Positions 55,095 through 63,962 of a DNA stretch of 64,000 bases are shown here, piece by piece. The DNA comes from Frateuria_A sp051900535 (GTDB taxonomy: Bacteria; Pseudomonadota; Gammaproteobacteria; Xanthomonadales; Rhodanobacteraceae). Within the stretch, counting starts at the first letter, position 1; each line of letters starts with the position of its first letter. Below the pieces are notes generated by a model, which saw nothing but the letters and a program-made list of their open reading frames with translations, did no database searches and was not told the DNA's origin. Made by a program: the position numbers and the translations under genes. Where the stretch lies: contig NZ_JBHZGI010000006.1 of the NCBI RefSeq assembly GCF_051900535.1, forward strand, positions 1-64,000, in the 5' to 3' direction.

Positions 55095-56588
55095 ATGACG
55101 CTTCAGTTCAGTCTGGTCGCCGCCAGCACCTCGCCCGAAACCGTCGATACGCCCTGCCTGGTGGTGGGCGTGTACGAGAACGGTTTGCTGACCAGCGCCG
55201 CCGCCCGCGTGGACGGTGCCGCCGAGGGCGCGATCAAGCGCCAGGTCGAGAGCGGCGACGTCAACGGCAAGGCCGGCAGCGTCAGCGTGCTGTTCGCGCC
55301 CGCCGGCGTGGCCGCCCGTCGCGTGCTGGTGGTGGGCCTGGGCGCGCAGAAGAGTTTCGACGCCGCGCGCTTCCAGAAGGTGAACCTCGAAGCGATCCGC
55401 GCGCTGGGCAAACTCCCGGTCGATTCGGCCGTGTCGTTCCTGACCGAGGTCGACGTGCCCGGCTGCGACGCCGCCTGGCGCGTGCGTACCGCGGCGCTGG
55501 CCGCCGATCACGCGGCCTATCGCTACACCGCCACCTTCAAGCCGCGCGAGAAGAGCGCGCAGCCGGAGCTGAAGTCGGTGGCCTTCGCCGCCGGCGACGA
55601 AGCGCAGTCGGGTCTCGACCAGGCGGTGGCCATTGCAGAAGGCGTGCGCTTCGCCCGCGAGCTGGCCAACCTGCCGCCGAACATCTGCACTCCCGCCTAC
55701 ATCGCCGCGCGCGCGCAGGCGTTCGCCGAGGCCAGCGCGGGTGTCAGCTGCCGCGTGCTCGACCACGAGGAAATGGAAAAACTCGGCTTCGGGTCGTTGC
55801 TGGCGGTCGGCCGCGGCTCGACGAACAAGCCGCGACTGATCGCGCTGGAGTACAAGGGCGGCGCCGCGGGCGACAAGCCCTACGCGTTCGTCGGCAAGGG
55901 CATCACCTTCGATTCGGGCGGCCTTAGCCTCAAGCCGGGCGCCGGCATGGAAGAAATGAAGTTCGACATGGGCGGCGCGGCCGGCGTGCTGGGCGCATTC
56001 GTCGCCGCGGTCAACATGAGGCTCAAGCTCAACCTGGTCTGCGTGGTGCCGTCGGCCGAGAACATGCCCGACGGCGACAGCTACCGCCCCAGCGACGTGC
56101 TCACCAGCCTGTCGGGGCTGACCATCGAGGTGCTCAACACCGACGCCGAGGGTCGCCTGATCCTGTGCGACGCCCTGACCTGGACGGCCCAGACCTACCA
56201 GCCCAAGGCCATCGTCGATGCCGCCACGCTCACCGGCGCCTGCGTCGTCGCACTGGGCAAGCACGCCACCGGCCTCATGAGCAAGCACGACGACCTGGCC
56301 GCGGAGTTGCTGGATGCCGGCGAGCACACGCTCGACCGCGCCTGGCGCCTGCCGCTGTGGGACGACTACCAGGTGCAGCTGGAATCCGGTTTCGCCGACG
56401 TGGCCAACATCGGCGGCAAGAGCGCCGGCGCGATCACCGCCGCCTGCTTCCTGTCGCGTTTCACCGAAGGCCAGCGCTGGGCGCACCTGGACATCGCCGG
56501 CACCGCGTGGGACGAGGGCCGCAAGGGCCTGGCCACTGGCCGCCCGGTGCCGCTGCTGGCGCAGTGGCTGATCGATCGCGCCGGCTGA
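55095..56588 (+). CDS. pepA: Leucyl aminopeptidase (PepA)
   Basis: The product is 497 residues. The di-metal site is complete: G-K-G-I-T-F-D-S-G-G, and N-T-D-A-E-G-R-L-I-L, the family signature. The N-terminal domain (1-165) is the DNA-binding/hexamer part. In E. coli PepA also acts at cer/Xer recombination sites and as a carAB regulator, so a second role is possible here. Confidence 0.96.
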   Translation: MTLQFSLVAASTSPETVDTPCLVVGVYENGLLTSAAARVDGAAEGAIKRQVESGDVNGKAGSVSVLFAPAGVAARRVLVVGLGAQKSFDAARFQKVNLEAIRALGKLPVDSAVSFLTEVDVPGCDAAWRVRTAALAADHAAYRYTATFKPREKSAQPELKSVAFAAGDEAQSGLDQAVAIAEGVRFARELANLPPNICTPAYIAARAQAFAEASAGVSCRVLDHEEMEKLGFGSLLAVGRGSTNKPRLIALEYKGGAAGDKPYAFVGKGITFDSGGLSLKPGAGMEEMKFDMGGAAGVLGAFVAAVNMRLKLNLVCVVPSAENMPDGDSYRPSDVLTSLSGLTIEVLNTDAEGRLILCDALTWTAQTYQPKAIVDAATLTGACVVALGKHATGLMSKHDDLAAELLDAGEHTLDRAWRLPLWDDYQVQLESGFADVANIGGKSAGAITAACFLSRFTEGQRWAHLDIAGTAWDEGRKGLATGRPVPLLAQWLIDRAG

Positions 56589-56644
56589 CCGCCACCGGCG
56601 CCGCACGCGCGGCGCCGGACTTCTCTCATCCTGCCGAGTCGATC

Positions 56645-57067
56645 ATGCCCCGCGCCGACTTCTATTTGATCGACAAGCCGCGCTTCCGCGAGCAGCCCCT
56701 GCTGCTGGTGTGCGAACTGGCGCGACGCGCCTATGCGGCGCAGCAGCCGACGCTGATCCTCACCCGCGATTTCGAGCAGGCCGAGGCGGTCGACGAACTG
56801 CTGTGGGACTTCGACAGCGACGCCTACATCCCGCACCAGCTGGCGGGCGACGACGACGACGCGCACACCGCCGTGCTGATCGTGCCGCCCGGCATCGGCA
56901 CCGACGACCGACCGCTGCTGATCAACCTGCGCGACGCCTGTCCGAACGGACGCTTCGAGCGCGTGCTGGAAGTGGTAGCCGCGGACGAGGCCGAACGCAC
57001 CGGCTCGCGCGAGCGCTGGCGCGAGTACCACCAACGCGGCTTCCAGCTCGCCAAGTTCGACATGTAG
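56645..57067 (+). CDS. holC: DNA polymerase III chi subunit
   Basis: The product is 140 residues. A-D-F-Y-L-I start, L-W-D-F-D-S-D-A-Y-I-P-H and L-I-N-L-R-D-A are characteristic of HolC. Chi links the clamp loader to SSB. It follows pepA as in other gammaproteobacteria, but valS, which often comes next, is missing; the gene after it is a phosphatase. Confidence 0.92.
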   Translation: MPRADFYLIDKPRFREQPLLLVCELARRAYAAQQPTLILTRDFEQAEAVDELLWDFDSDAYIPHQLAGDDDDAHTAVLIVPPGIGTDDRPLLINLRDACPNGRFERVLEVVAADEAERTGSRERWREYHQRGFQLAKFDM

Positions 57068-57195
57068 GCGCCACTTGCGGGCGCGCGCGTCCGGCATACC
57101 GGTGCCTTTCGCCCGTAGGAGCGCGAAGCCGGGTGGTCCGCACTGCGCCGGCCCAGGCGGTATGCTCTTGGCCATCTTCGGACAGGGGCCGGACG

Positions 57196-58044
57196 ATGGA
57201 TCAGGGGATCGAGGAAGCGCAGGCGGTGCCGTCAGTCGTGGCCGGCCGCGCACGCGGCGGGCGCGCCACGCAACAGGATGCCTGCATCTGCCTGCATGAC
57301 CCGGCCACCGATACGCGGTTGCTGGTGCTGGCCGACGGCATGGGCGGCGACGGCGCCGGCGAGCTGGCGTCCGCGGGCGTCATCGAGGTCACCCACCGGT
57401 TGTGGCAGCAGGGCCTGTGGCGCGAACAGCCCGGCCCGCTGTTCCTCGAATCGCTTTGCCAGTCCGCCCACGCCGAGTTGCGCCGGCGCGGCGAGGGACT
57501 GATCGGCGCCGAACCGCACTCGACGGTCGTCACGCTGCTTATCCGCGGACGCCGCGCCTGCTGGGCGCACGTGGGCGACAGCCGGCTTTACCGTTTTCAG
57601 CGCGGACGCCTCCTTGGCCGCACGCAGGACCACAGCGTGGCGCAGATGAAGGTGGCCCGTGGCGAGCTCGAGGCCGAGGCCATGGGCGAGGACATCGACC
57701 AGCACATGCTGCTGCGCGGGCTGGGCGGGCCGCATCCGCCCCAGGTTGAGCACGGTCTGGCCGTGCTGCGTTTGGGCCAGTCCTTCGCGCTGTGCAGCGA
57801 CGGCGTGTGGGAGCGGCTATCGACCGTGGAGCTCGCCCGGCTTGCGCGCCGGCGCAATCAGCGAGAGGCCCTGCACGAAGCACTGGCCCGGGCGGTGGAG
57901 CGCGGCGGCGTGGACGGCGACAATGTGTCCTTGATCTTCGCCCGGATAGGCTGGATGCAATGGTTGCGCGCCCGCAGTCGTGGACTGTGGAAGCGCCTTG
58001 CCCGCCGCCGCATGGCGGGCGACTTGGGTATCGGACAGGTATGA
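57196..58044 (+). CDS. PP2C-family Ser/Thr protein phosphatase
   Basis: The product is 282 residues. Metal-binding aspartates are seen in Q-Q-D-A-C, L-A-D-G-M-G-G (Asp47), H-V-G-D-S-R-L-Y-R, C-S-D-G-V-W and G-D-N-V-S. The C-terminus adds a basic stretch (R-A-R-S-R-G-L-W-K-R-L-A-R-R-R) that may contact membrane or a partner. It overlaps the next gene by four bases and probably reverses the action of the kinase encoded at 59-60.8 kb. Confidence 0.9.
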   Translation: MDQGIEEAQAVPSVVAGRARGGRATQQDACICLHDPATDTRLLVLADGMGGDGAGELASAGVIEVTHRLWQQGLWREQPGPLFLESLCQSAHAELRRRGEGLIGAEPHSTVVTLLIRGRRACWAHVGDSRLYRFQRGRLLGRTQDHSVAQMKVARGELEAEAMGEDIDQHMLLRGLGGPHPPQVEHGLAVLRLGQSFALCSDGVWERLSTVELARLARRRNQREALHEALARAVERGGVDGDNVSLIFARIGWMQWLRARSRGLWKRLARRRMAGDLGIGQV

Positions 58045-58985
58045 GGCAATCGGTGCAGAACACGGATTACGCGCGCCATGTCGCGCAGGGCCAGCGACTG
58101 GGGCCGCTGGTGCTGGTCGGACTGCTGGCGATCGGGTTGGGCGGCTGCGCCCAGTTGCAGCAACTGAAGGCGCGCATGAGCGGCCACAACAAGCCGGCGG
58201 TGACGGTGACGCCGGCGCCCGCCTCGGCGCCGGTGCGCGCCCCGGCCGACGAGGCGCCGCCGCCCTCGCTGGCCTCCATCATCAACGACCAGTTGCAGTC
58301 GGGCCACTATGCCGAGGGCGAGCGGCAACTGCGCCGGTACTTGCAGGTCTATCCGGACGATCGCGCGGCCCAGTCGGTGTTGCGCCAGCTCACCGTCGAT
58401 CCGGAAGAAGCGCTGGGACACGCCTCGCGCCCGTATGTGGTGCGTCCAGGCGATTCCTACAGCACGCTGGCGGCCCGTTTCCTGGGGGACGGCGGACGGT
58501 TCCTGATCCTGGCGCGGTACAACGATTCGGCCGATCCGTCGATGCTGCGCGTGGGCCAGACGCTGCGCGTGCCCGCCTCGCGACTGGCCGCCGGCACGCG
58601 ACCGGAAGGTCCGGTGCAGGCGCCCGACGCCACGGCTGCAGCGCCGCCCTCCGGCGACGGTTCCGGCACGGCCAGGGCGCGCCACCTGCAGGACGAAAGC
58701 CTCGCGTTGCTGCACAAGGGCCAGCACAGCCAGGCGCTGGAACGGATGGACCAGGCGCTGGACGTCGATCCGCAATTGCCGCCTTCCGGCGCGGACGCCA
58801 AGGCGCTGCGCGAGCAGCTGGTTGCGGTCTATCACCAGCGCGCGATCGTGCTGTACCGCGACCAGCAACTGGACCAGGCGATCTCGCTATGGAACCGCGT
58901 GCTGGCGATCGAACCGGACTTCGAGCCGGCGACGGTATACCGCGCGCGGGCGCTGGAGCTCAAACAGCGGTTGAAGCAGTACTGA
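58041..58985 (+). CDS. LysM and TPR-like lipoprotein
   Basis: The product is 314 residues. Residues 26-36 (A-I-G-L-G-G-C) form a lipobox after a hydrophobic helix. A LysM domain (about 133-185, P-G-D-S-Y-S-T-L-A-A-R-F and L-R-V-G-Q-T-L-R-V-P) should bind peptidoglycan, and a C-terminal TPR-like region (about 220-310) contains repeated A-L-x-x-x-x-x-A-L patterns. Because of its coupling to the phosphatase it may be the cell-wall arm of the signalling module. Confidence 0.82.
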   Translation: MRQSVQNTDYARHVAQGQRLGPLVLVGLLAIGLGGCAQLQQLKARMSGHNKPAVTVTPAPASAPVRAPADEAPPPSLASIINDQLQSGHYAEGERQLRRYLQVYPDDRAAQSVLRQLTVDPEEALGHASRPYVVRPGDSYSTLAARFLGDGGRFLILARYNDSADPSMLRVGQTLRVPASRLAAGTRPEGPVQAPDATAAAPPSGDGSGTARARHLQDESLALLHKGQHSQALERMDQALDVDPQLPPSGADAKALREQLVAVYHQRAIVLYRDQQLDQAISLWNRVLAIEPDFEPATVYRARALELKQRLKQY

Positions 58986-59040
58986 GGAAACGGCGGGTGA
59001 CAGGGAGCCGATTCCGCCCCGGCGCCCGGCAAGCTCACCA

Positions 59041-60771
59041 CTAATGCCGTGTCGCCTTGTCCTCCACCCGCTGCTCGGTGGGCATGATGCGGGTAGGTAG
59101 TTCGAGCGGAACCGTCGGTTTGACGGCGGGCCGGCGGGGTCGTCGCTCGCGCGCCTGCAGGGCATTGCACATCAGGTTGAAGGCGGTGAACAGGCGGCCA
59201 AGTTCGTCGTGGCGCACCAGCCGGATGCGATGCCCGAAGTCACCGCGGCCGACCCGCAGCATCGCCTCGCCGAGCACGTCCAGCAAGCCGAGCAGGCGGC
59301 GGAACAACCAGTAGGCGGCACCGGTCACTGCCGCCAGCGTCACCAGCAGCACGGCCACGATGGCTTTGAGCGTGGTCTTCTGCGCAGCGCGCAGCGGTGC
59401 GTCGCTGATGCCCAGCCGCAGCTGGCCGACCTTGGCCGTCTGGTAGTTGACCGGCACGTCGAACACCAGCATTTCGCCGGAGTCGTCGCCGTCGGGGAGG
59501 CGCACGCGGTAACTGGCGATGTCGGCCGCGCCCGGCAGGAACTCCTCGTTGGTGCGCTCCGGCAGCGGCTTGTCCTGCTCGTCCGCGCGGGTGCTGGCGA
59601 TCACTTCGCCGTAGCGGTTGGCCACGGCCAGGTAATAGATCTGCTTGTTGCGCGCGATGTCCTGCACCAGCGCGCGCGTGGCGGCGCGGTCGTCCAGCAA
59701 CAGGTTTTCCGCCGCCTCGCTGGCGACCATCCGGCCAAGCGAGCGTCCATAGTCCTGCGCCAGGCCGGTGACCGCGGCGTTCTGCCGGGTGTAGATCGCC
59801 GCCAGTCCGATCAGCAGCGTCAGGCTCAACACCGCAGCCAGGATGCCGGCCCAGCGCAGCCGCAGCGAGATCAGCCGCGTGGCGATCGGCTTCGCGTGCA
59901 GGCGCTCGTACTCGCGCAGCGCCAGGCGCAGATCGTCGATCAGCTCGGCGCCGCGCTGGTAGCGGTCCTGCGGCGCTGGCGCGAGCAGCGTCTGCACGAT
60001 GTCCAGCAGGATCGAAGGCGTGAACGCGTCGCGCAGCTGCAGCGTGGGCTGCGGCAGGCGCTGGCGCTCGGCCTGCAGGCGCCGGACGTCGCCGGTTTCC
60101 TCCCACGGCAACTTGCCGCTCAACAGCCAGAACAGCACCACCCCCAGCGAGAACAGGTCGCTGCGCGCGTCGGTACGTTCGCCGGACAGATGCTCCGGCG
60201 CCATGTAGGCGGGCGTGCCGCCGACCTCGCGGCGCGGTCCGCCGGGACTGCGCGGGTCGCGCCGTTCGGCGATGCCGAAGTCGCTCACCTTGGCATGCTG
60301 CCAGCCGTCGGAGAGCATTATGTTCTCCGGCTTGATGTCCTGGTGGACCACACCTTGCGCGTGCGCATAATCGAGCGCCCCCGCGATCTGCTCGACCAGG
60401 CCCAAGATCACCGGCAACGCGGGAAAGCCCTCACGGGCCACCCGGCTGGCCAGGGTGTCGCCCGAAAGCCGCTCCATCGCGATATAGGGACGACCGTCCT
60501 CCATCTCGCCCACGTCGAACAGGGTGACAATATGCGGGTGGGTCAGATGGCCGACCGCGCGTGCCTCGGTGACGAAGCGCGCGCGATAGGCCGGATCGGC
60601 CGCCACCGCATTGCGCAGGCACTTGATCGCGACCTGGCGCTCGATTTCCGGATCGAAGCCGGCGTAGACCACCGCCATCGCGCCGGCGCCGAGCACGCCC
60701 TCGATGCGGTAGCGTCCCACCGTCGGCGGGACGGCACGTTCTTCGGCGACTGGGGTCAGACCAGCCACCAT
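59041..60771 (-). CDS. Membrane Ser/Thr protein kinase with periplasmic sensor and C-terminal HAMP
   Basis: The product is 576 residues. The kinase domain (21-290) has the glycine loop G-A-G-A-M-A, Lys50 in V-A-I-K, catalytic loop H-Q-D-I-K-P-E-N (143-150, with Gln in place of the usual HRD arginine) and D-F-G (164-166). A helix at 308-327, a Cache-like periplasmic part (328-467, with Y-Y-L-A-V-A-N-R-Y-G-E-V-I-A), a second helix (468-489) and a HAMP domain (488-540) follow. No output domain comes after HAMP. It overlaps the FHA gene by 16 bases. Confidence 0.9.
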   Translation of the reverse strand: MVAGLTPVAEERAVPPTVGRYRIEGVLGAGAMAVVYAGFDPEIERQVAIKCLRNAVAADPAYRARFVTEARAVGHLTHPHIVTLFDVGEMEDGRPYIAMERLSGDTLASRVAREGFPALPVILGLVEQIAGALDYAHAQGVVHQDIKPENIMLSDGWQHAKVSDFGIAERRDPRSPGGPRREVGGTPAYMAPEHLSGERTDARSDLFSLGVVLFWLLSGKLPWEETGDVRRLQAERQRLPQPTLQLRDAFTPSILLDIVQTLLAPAPQDRYQRGAELIDDLRLALREYERLHAKPIATRLISLRLRWAGILAAVLSLTLLIGLAAIYTRQNAAVTGLAQDYGRSLGRMVASEAAENLLLDDRAATRALVQDIARNKQIYYLAVANRYGEVIASTRADEQDKPLPERTNEEFLPGAADIASYRVRLPDGDDSGEMLVFDVPVNYQTAKVGQLRLGISDAPLRAAQKTTLKAIVAVLLVTLAAVTGAAYWLFRRLLGLLDVLGEAMLRVGRGDFGHRIRLVRHDELGRLFTAFNLMCNALQARERRPRRPAVKPTVPLELPTRIMPTEQRVEDKATRH

Positions 60772-61280
60772 GCCGCTACTCCCATTGCAACCAGCGCGGC
60801 GGCGCCGAGCGCCAGCCAGCCGTGCCGGGCCGCCGCCCCGGCACCGCGTTCGCGGGTGAGGAAGGTGAATTCCATCTGCCCGAAGCGGACGCGGTCGCCG
60901 TGGCGCAGGGTCGCCTCGTGGACGCGCTTGCCGTTCACGAAGGTGCCGTTGGTCGACAGGGTGTTCATGACCACGTAGTGGTTCTGCTGGTTCATGATCC
61001 AGGCATGCGAGGCCGACACGCTCAGATCGTCCAGCACGATGTCGTTGTCGCCGCGCCGGCCGATCGTCTGCCGGCCCGAGCGCAGGGAGATCCGCTTGCC
61101 CTGGAGCGCCCCGGTGGCACCCTCCAGCACCGGGGCGGCGGCGCTGGCGCGGCCGAGCAGGACGGGCGCGGCCTCGCGGGCGACCTGGCGCAGTTCCTCG
61201 GCGGAGAACAGCCGGGTTCCCTGCGGTCCGGACGATCGCTTGCTGCGGGAAAGAACGGGTGTCTGGCCAGAGCTGTCCAT
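60756..61280 (-). CDS. FHA domain membrane protein
   Basis: The product is 174 residues. The FHA domain (about 60-140) has T-I-G-R-R, the S-x-x-H pair in S-V-S-A-S-H-A and N-G-T-F-V-N-G, so phosphothreonine binding should be intact. A C-terminal helix (152-172) anchors it in the membrane with the domain in the cytosol. It is the first gene before the kinase and overlaps it; it is a likely substrate or docking partner. Confidence 0.9.
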   Translation of the reverse strand: MDSSGQTPVLSRSKRSSGPQGTRLFSAEELRQVAREAAPVLLGRASAAAPVLEGATGALQGKRISLRSGRQTIGRRGDNDIVLDDLSVSASHAWIMNQQNHYVVMNTLSTNGTFVNGKRVHEATLRHGDRVRFGQMEFTFLTRERGAGAAARHGWLALGAAALVAMGVAAWWLV

Positions 61281-61682
61281 CGATATGCCTCGGTGGTATA
61301 TCCGCGCACTATAACCAAGCGTCTGTCATCAAGGCATCGGGACACCTGGACCGCACCGTTACATCCCCGGAGCGCGACCGCGTTCACAGAGTTCAGGGCG
61401 ATGCCGATACCCCCTCCCGCCTTTTGCCGGAACTGGCGACCCCCAGCCCTCCGGTGCCGCAGCCATCCACGAAACTGCGTCCGGTCCGGGCCCCGATGCA
61501 GCGCGCCCCGGGGGTCGTCTGGCGCAGCCCGGCGGGCCTCGCGACTATCGACACGGAGCGTGCATGGCGCGTGAATCCCGAACGGCCCGATTCCGGTACC
61601 GCGGCGGGCGCACCCTCCCGGCTCGCCGCGGCACGACCGAGAGGCTCCGCGACCTCGGGCGGCGAGGGACGCCAGCCAACCG
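61281..61682. other. Gene-free stretch between FHA gene and recQ
   Basis: About 400 bases without a credible gene. The plus-strand open frame across it has no ribosome site and low-complexity Pro/Arg/Ala content. It must contain the promoter of the FHA-kinase pair; TATAGT at 61312-61307 is a weak -10 candidate. Confidence 0.5.
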
Positions 61683-63515
61683 TTACGGCACCTGGTCGGT
61701 CGCGTTGATCACGGCCAGGAAATCGCGGCCGTATCGCTTGAGCTTGGCTTCGCCCACGCCGCTGACTTCCGCCAGCTCGTCCTCGTTGGCGGGCATGGCG
61801 CGCAGCATGGCCAAGAGCGTGGCGTCGTGGAAGACCACGTAGGGCGGTACGCCCTGCTGCTTGGCCAGGCGCGTGCGCAGCGCACGCAAGGCATCCCACG
61901 TCGCCTGTTCGTAGGCTTCGATGCCCAGGCTGGCGCCGGTCACCAGCTGGCTGTCGCGGCGACGGCGGGCACTGCGCACGGGACGGGCGTCCTCGCGCAG
62001 CAGCACCGATTGGCTGCCGGTCAGCACTGCCCGGCTGGCTGGCGTGAGGCGCAGGGTGCCGTAGCCCTCGGCATCGGCTTCGAGCAGGCCGGCGGCGAGT
62101 AGCTGACGGAACACCGAGCGCCAGCCTTTCTCGTCCATGTCGGCGCCGATGCCGAACGTGGTCAGGCGTTCATGGCCCAACTGGCGCATGCGCTCGCCCT
62201 CGATGCCGCGCAGGATGTCGATCACGTGCCCGGCACCGAAACGCTGGCCGCTGCGGTAGACCGCCGACAGCGCCTTCTGCGCGGGGACGGTGGCATCCCA
62301 GGTCCTGGGCGCCTCGAGGCAGTTGTCGCAGTTGCCGCAGGGTCCCTCGTAGTCCTCGCCGAACGCGCCCAGCAGAAGCTCGCGCCGGCAGCGGGTGGCC
62401 TCGGCGAAGCTGAGCAGACTCTCCAGCTTCTGGCGCTCGATGCGCTTGCGTTCGTCGGCTGAGTCGGACTGGGCGATCATCTGGCTCATCGTCACCACGT
62501 CGGACAGGCCATAAAGCATCAGGGCCTCGGCCGGCAGGCCGTCGCGACCGCCGCGGCCGGTCTCCTGGTAGTAGCCCTCCATCGAGCGCGGCAGGTCCAG
62601 GTGCGCGACGAAGCGTACGTCCGGCTTGTCGATGCCCATGCCGAAGGCAACCGTGGCGACCATGACCACGCCATCCTCGCGCAGGAAGCGCTGCTGGTTG
62701 GCCGCGCGCACCCGCGCATCCAGGCCGGCGTGGTATGGCAACGCCTCGATACCGGCCTCGGCCAGCCAGGCGGCGGTGTCGTCGACCTTCTTCCGGCTCA
62801 GCGCATAGACGATCCCGGCCTCGCCACGGTGGCCATCGAGGAACTGCATCAGCTGCGTGCGCGGATTGTGCTTGAGCGTCACGCGGTAGCGGATGTTCGG
62901 CCGGTCGAAGCTGGAGACGAACCGGTGCGCCCGGCCCAGGCCGAGCCGCTCGACGATTTCCTCGCGGGTGCGCGCGTCGGCGGTGGCGGTGAGCGCGATG
63001 CGCGGGATCTGGGCAAAGCGCTCGGCCAATACCGCCAATTCGCGGTACTCCGGACGGAAGTCGTGGCCCCACTGCGAAACGCAGTGCGCCTCGTCGATGG
63101 CGAACAGCGCCACGTCGATCTGTTCGAGCAGGCCCAGGAAGCGGGGCGTGAGCAGGCGCTCGGGCGCCACGTAGAGCAGTTTCAGGCCGCCGGCGAGCAG
63201 GCGGCGTTCGACCTCGCGCTGGTCCTCGGGCGGCAGGCTGGAATTGAGGTAGGCCGCGGCCACGCCCGCTTCGCGCAAGGCATCGACCTGATCCTGCATC
63301 AGCGCGATCAGCGGCGAGACGACGATGGCCGTACCCGGTCGCAGCAGTGCGGGAATCTGGTAACACAGCGACTTGCCGCCACCGGTGGGCATGAGTACCA
63401 GCGCGTCGCCGCCCTCGGCCACCGCATGCACGATGGCCTGTTGCTGGCCGCGGAAGCTGGCGTAACCGAAGACGCTGTGGAGGAGATCGAGGGCGCGGGA
63501 AGACATCGGGTGCAT
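61683..63515 (-). CDS. recQ: ATP-dependent DNA helicase RecQ
   Basis: The product is 610 residues. Helicase motifs P-T-G-G-G-K-S, D-E-A-H and the second RecA domain with G-R-G-G-R-D are followed by the RQC zinc-binding part (C-R-R-E, C-G-N-C-D-N-C) and a C-terminal HRDC domain. RecQ unwinds forks and recombination intermediates. An ATG three codons later is an alternative start. Confidence 0.97.
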   Translation of the reverse strand: MHPMSSRALDLLHSVFGYASFRGQQQAIVHAVAEGGDALVLMPTGGGKSLCYQIPALLRPGTAIVVSPLIALMQDQVDALREAGVAAAYLNSSLPPEDQREVERRLLAGGLKLLYVAPERLLTPRFLGLLEQIDVALFAIDEAHCVSQWGHDFRPEYRELAVLAERFAQIPRIALTATADARTREEIVERLGLGRAHRFVSSFDRPNIRYRVTLKHNPRTQLMQFLDGHRGEAGIVYALSRKKVDDTAAWLAEAGIEALPYHAGLDARVRAANQQRFLREDGVVMVATVAFGMGIDKPDVRFVAHLDLPRSMEGYYQETGRGGRDGLPAEALMLYGLSDVVTMSQMIAQSDSADERKRIERQKLESLLSFAEATRCRRELLLGAFGEDYEGPCGNCDNCLEAPRTWDATVPAQKALSAVYRSGQRFGAGHVIDILRGIEGERMRQLGHERLTTFGIGADMDEKGWRSVFRQLLAAGLLEADAEGYGTLRLTPASRAVLTGSQSVLLREDARPVRSARRRRDSQLVTGASLGIEAYEQATWDALRALRTRLAKQQGVPPYVVFHDATLLAMLRAMPANEDELAEVSGVGEAKLKRYGRDFLAVINATDQVP

Positions 63516-63623
63516 GCTACCAAAGCAGCGTTCCGCGCCCGTCCGCGACGCGCGCCGGTAGCGGTAGGCAAAGCCGGATGCGGGTTGTAGGTCGCGGGTT
63601 GCGTGGGTGGGTTGAAGCCGACC

Positions 63624-63962
63624 CTACAAGGTCATGCCCCAGAGCACGCGGTCCAGGTCCGCATCCAGTCCAAAGCGCGACAGGGGCACGCGACCATTGA
63701 CCACGTCGATGCCCTCGGCGCGCAGCAACCGGCACTGCTCGCGGAAGCCGCGACTGCCCGGCGGCAACGCAATGTGGCCGCTCGCGCGCAGCACGCGATG
63801 CCAAGGCAGTTCCATCCCGTCAGGTGTCTCGCCCAGCAGCTTGCCGACCAGCCGCGCGCGCCCCGGCAGCCCGGCGCGGGCGGCGATTGCGCCATAGCTG
63901 GCGACGCGGCCACGCGGGATGGCGGCGACGGCGGCATAGACGCGGGTGTGGCTTTCCTGCAT
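63624..63962 (-). CDS. Alkyltransferase-like protein (ATL/YbaZ type)
   Basis: The product is 112 residues with the fold of the O6-alkylguanine-DNA alkyltransferase C-domain. The active-site P-C-H-R is replaced by P-W-H-R (53-56), so it cannot take up alkyl groups. ATL proteins bind alkylated guanine and hand it to nucleotide excision repair. I-P-R-G-R-V-A-S-Y-G-A-I-A is the conserved helix-turn-helix start. Confidence 0.92.
   Translation of the reverse strand: MQESHTRVYAAVAAIPRGRVASYGAIAARAGLPGRARLVGKLLGETPDGMELPWHRVLRASGHIALPPGSRGFREQCRLLRAEGIDVVNGRVPLSRFGLDADLDRVLWGMTL

Noticed and set aside
57196..61280. The kinase, phosphatase and FHA genes as part of a type VI secretion system
   Set aside because: No tss, hcp, vgrG or clpV genes are present within the window. 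The ClpB at 42 kb has the long middle domain of the disaggregase, not ClpV.
61259..61708. A 149-codon plus-strand open frame between the FHA gene and recQ
   Set aside because: It overlaps the starts and ends of both real genes, has no ribosome site and low-complexity composition.
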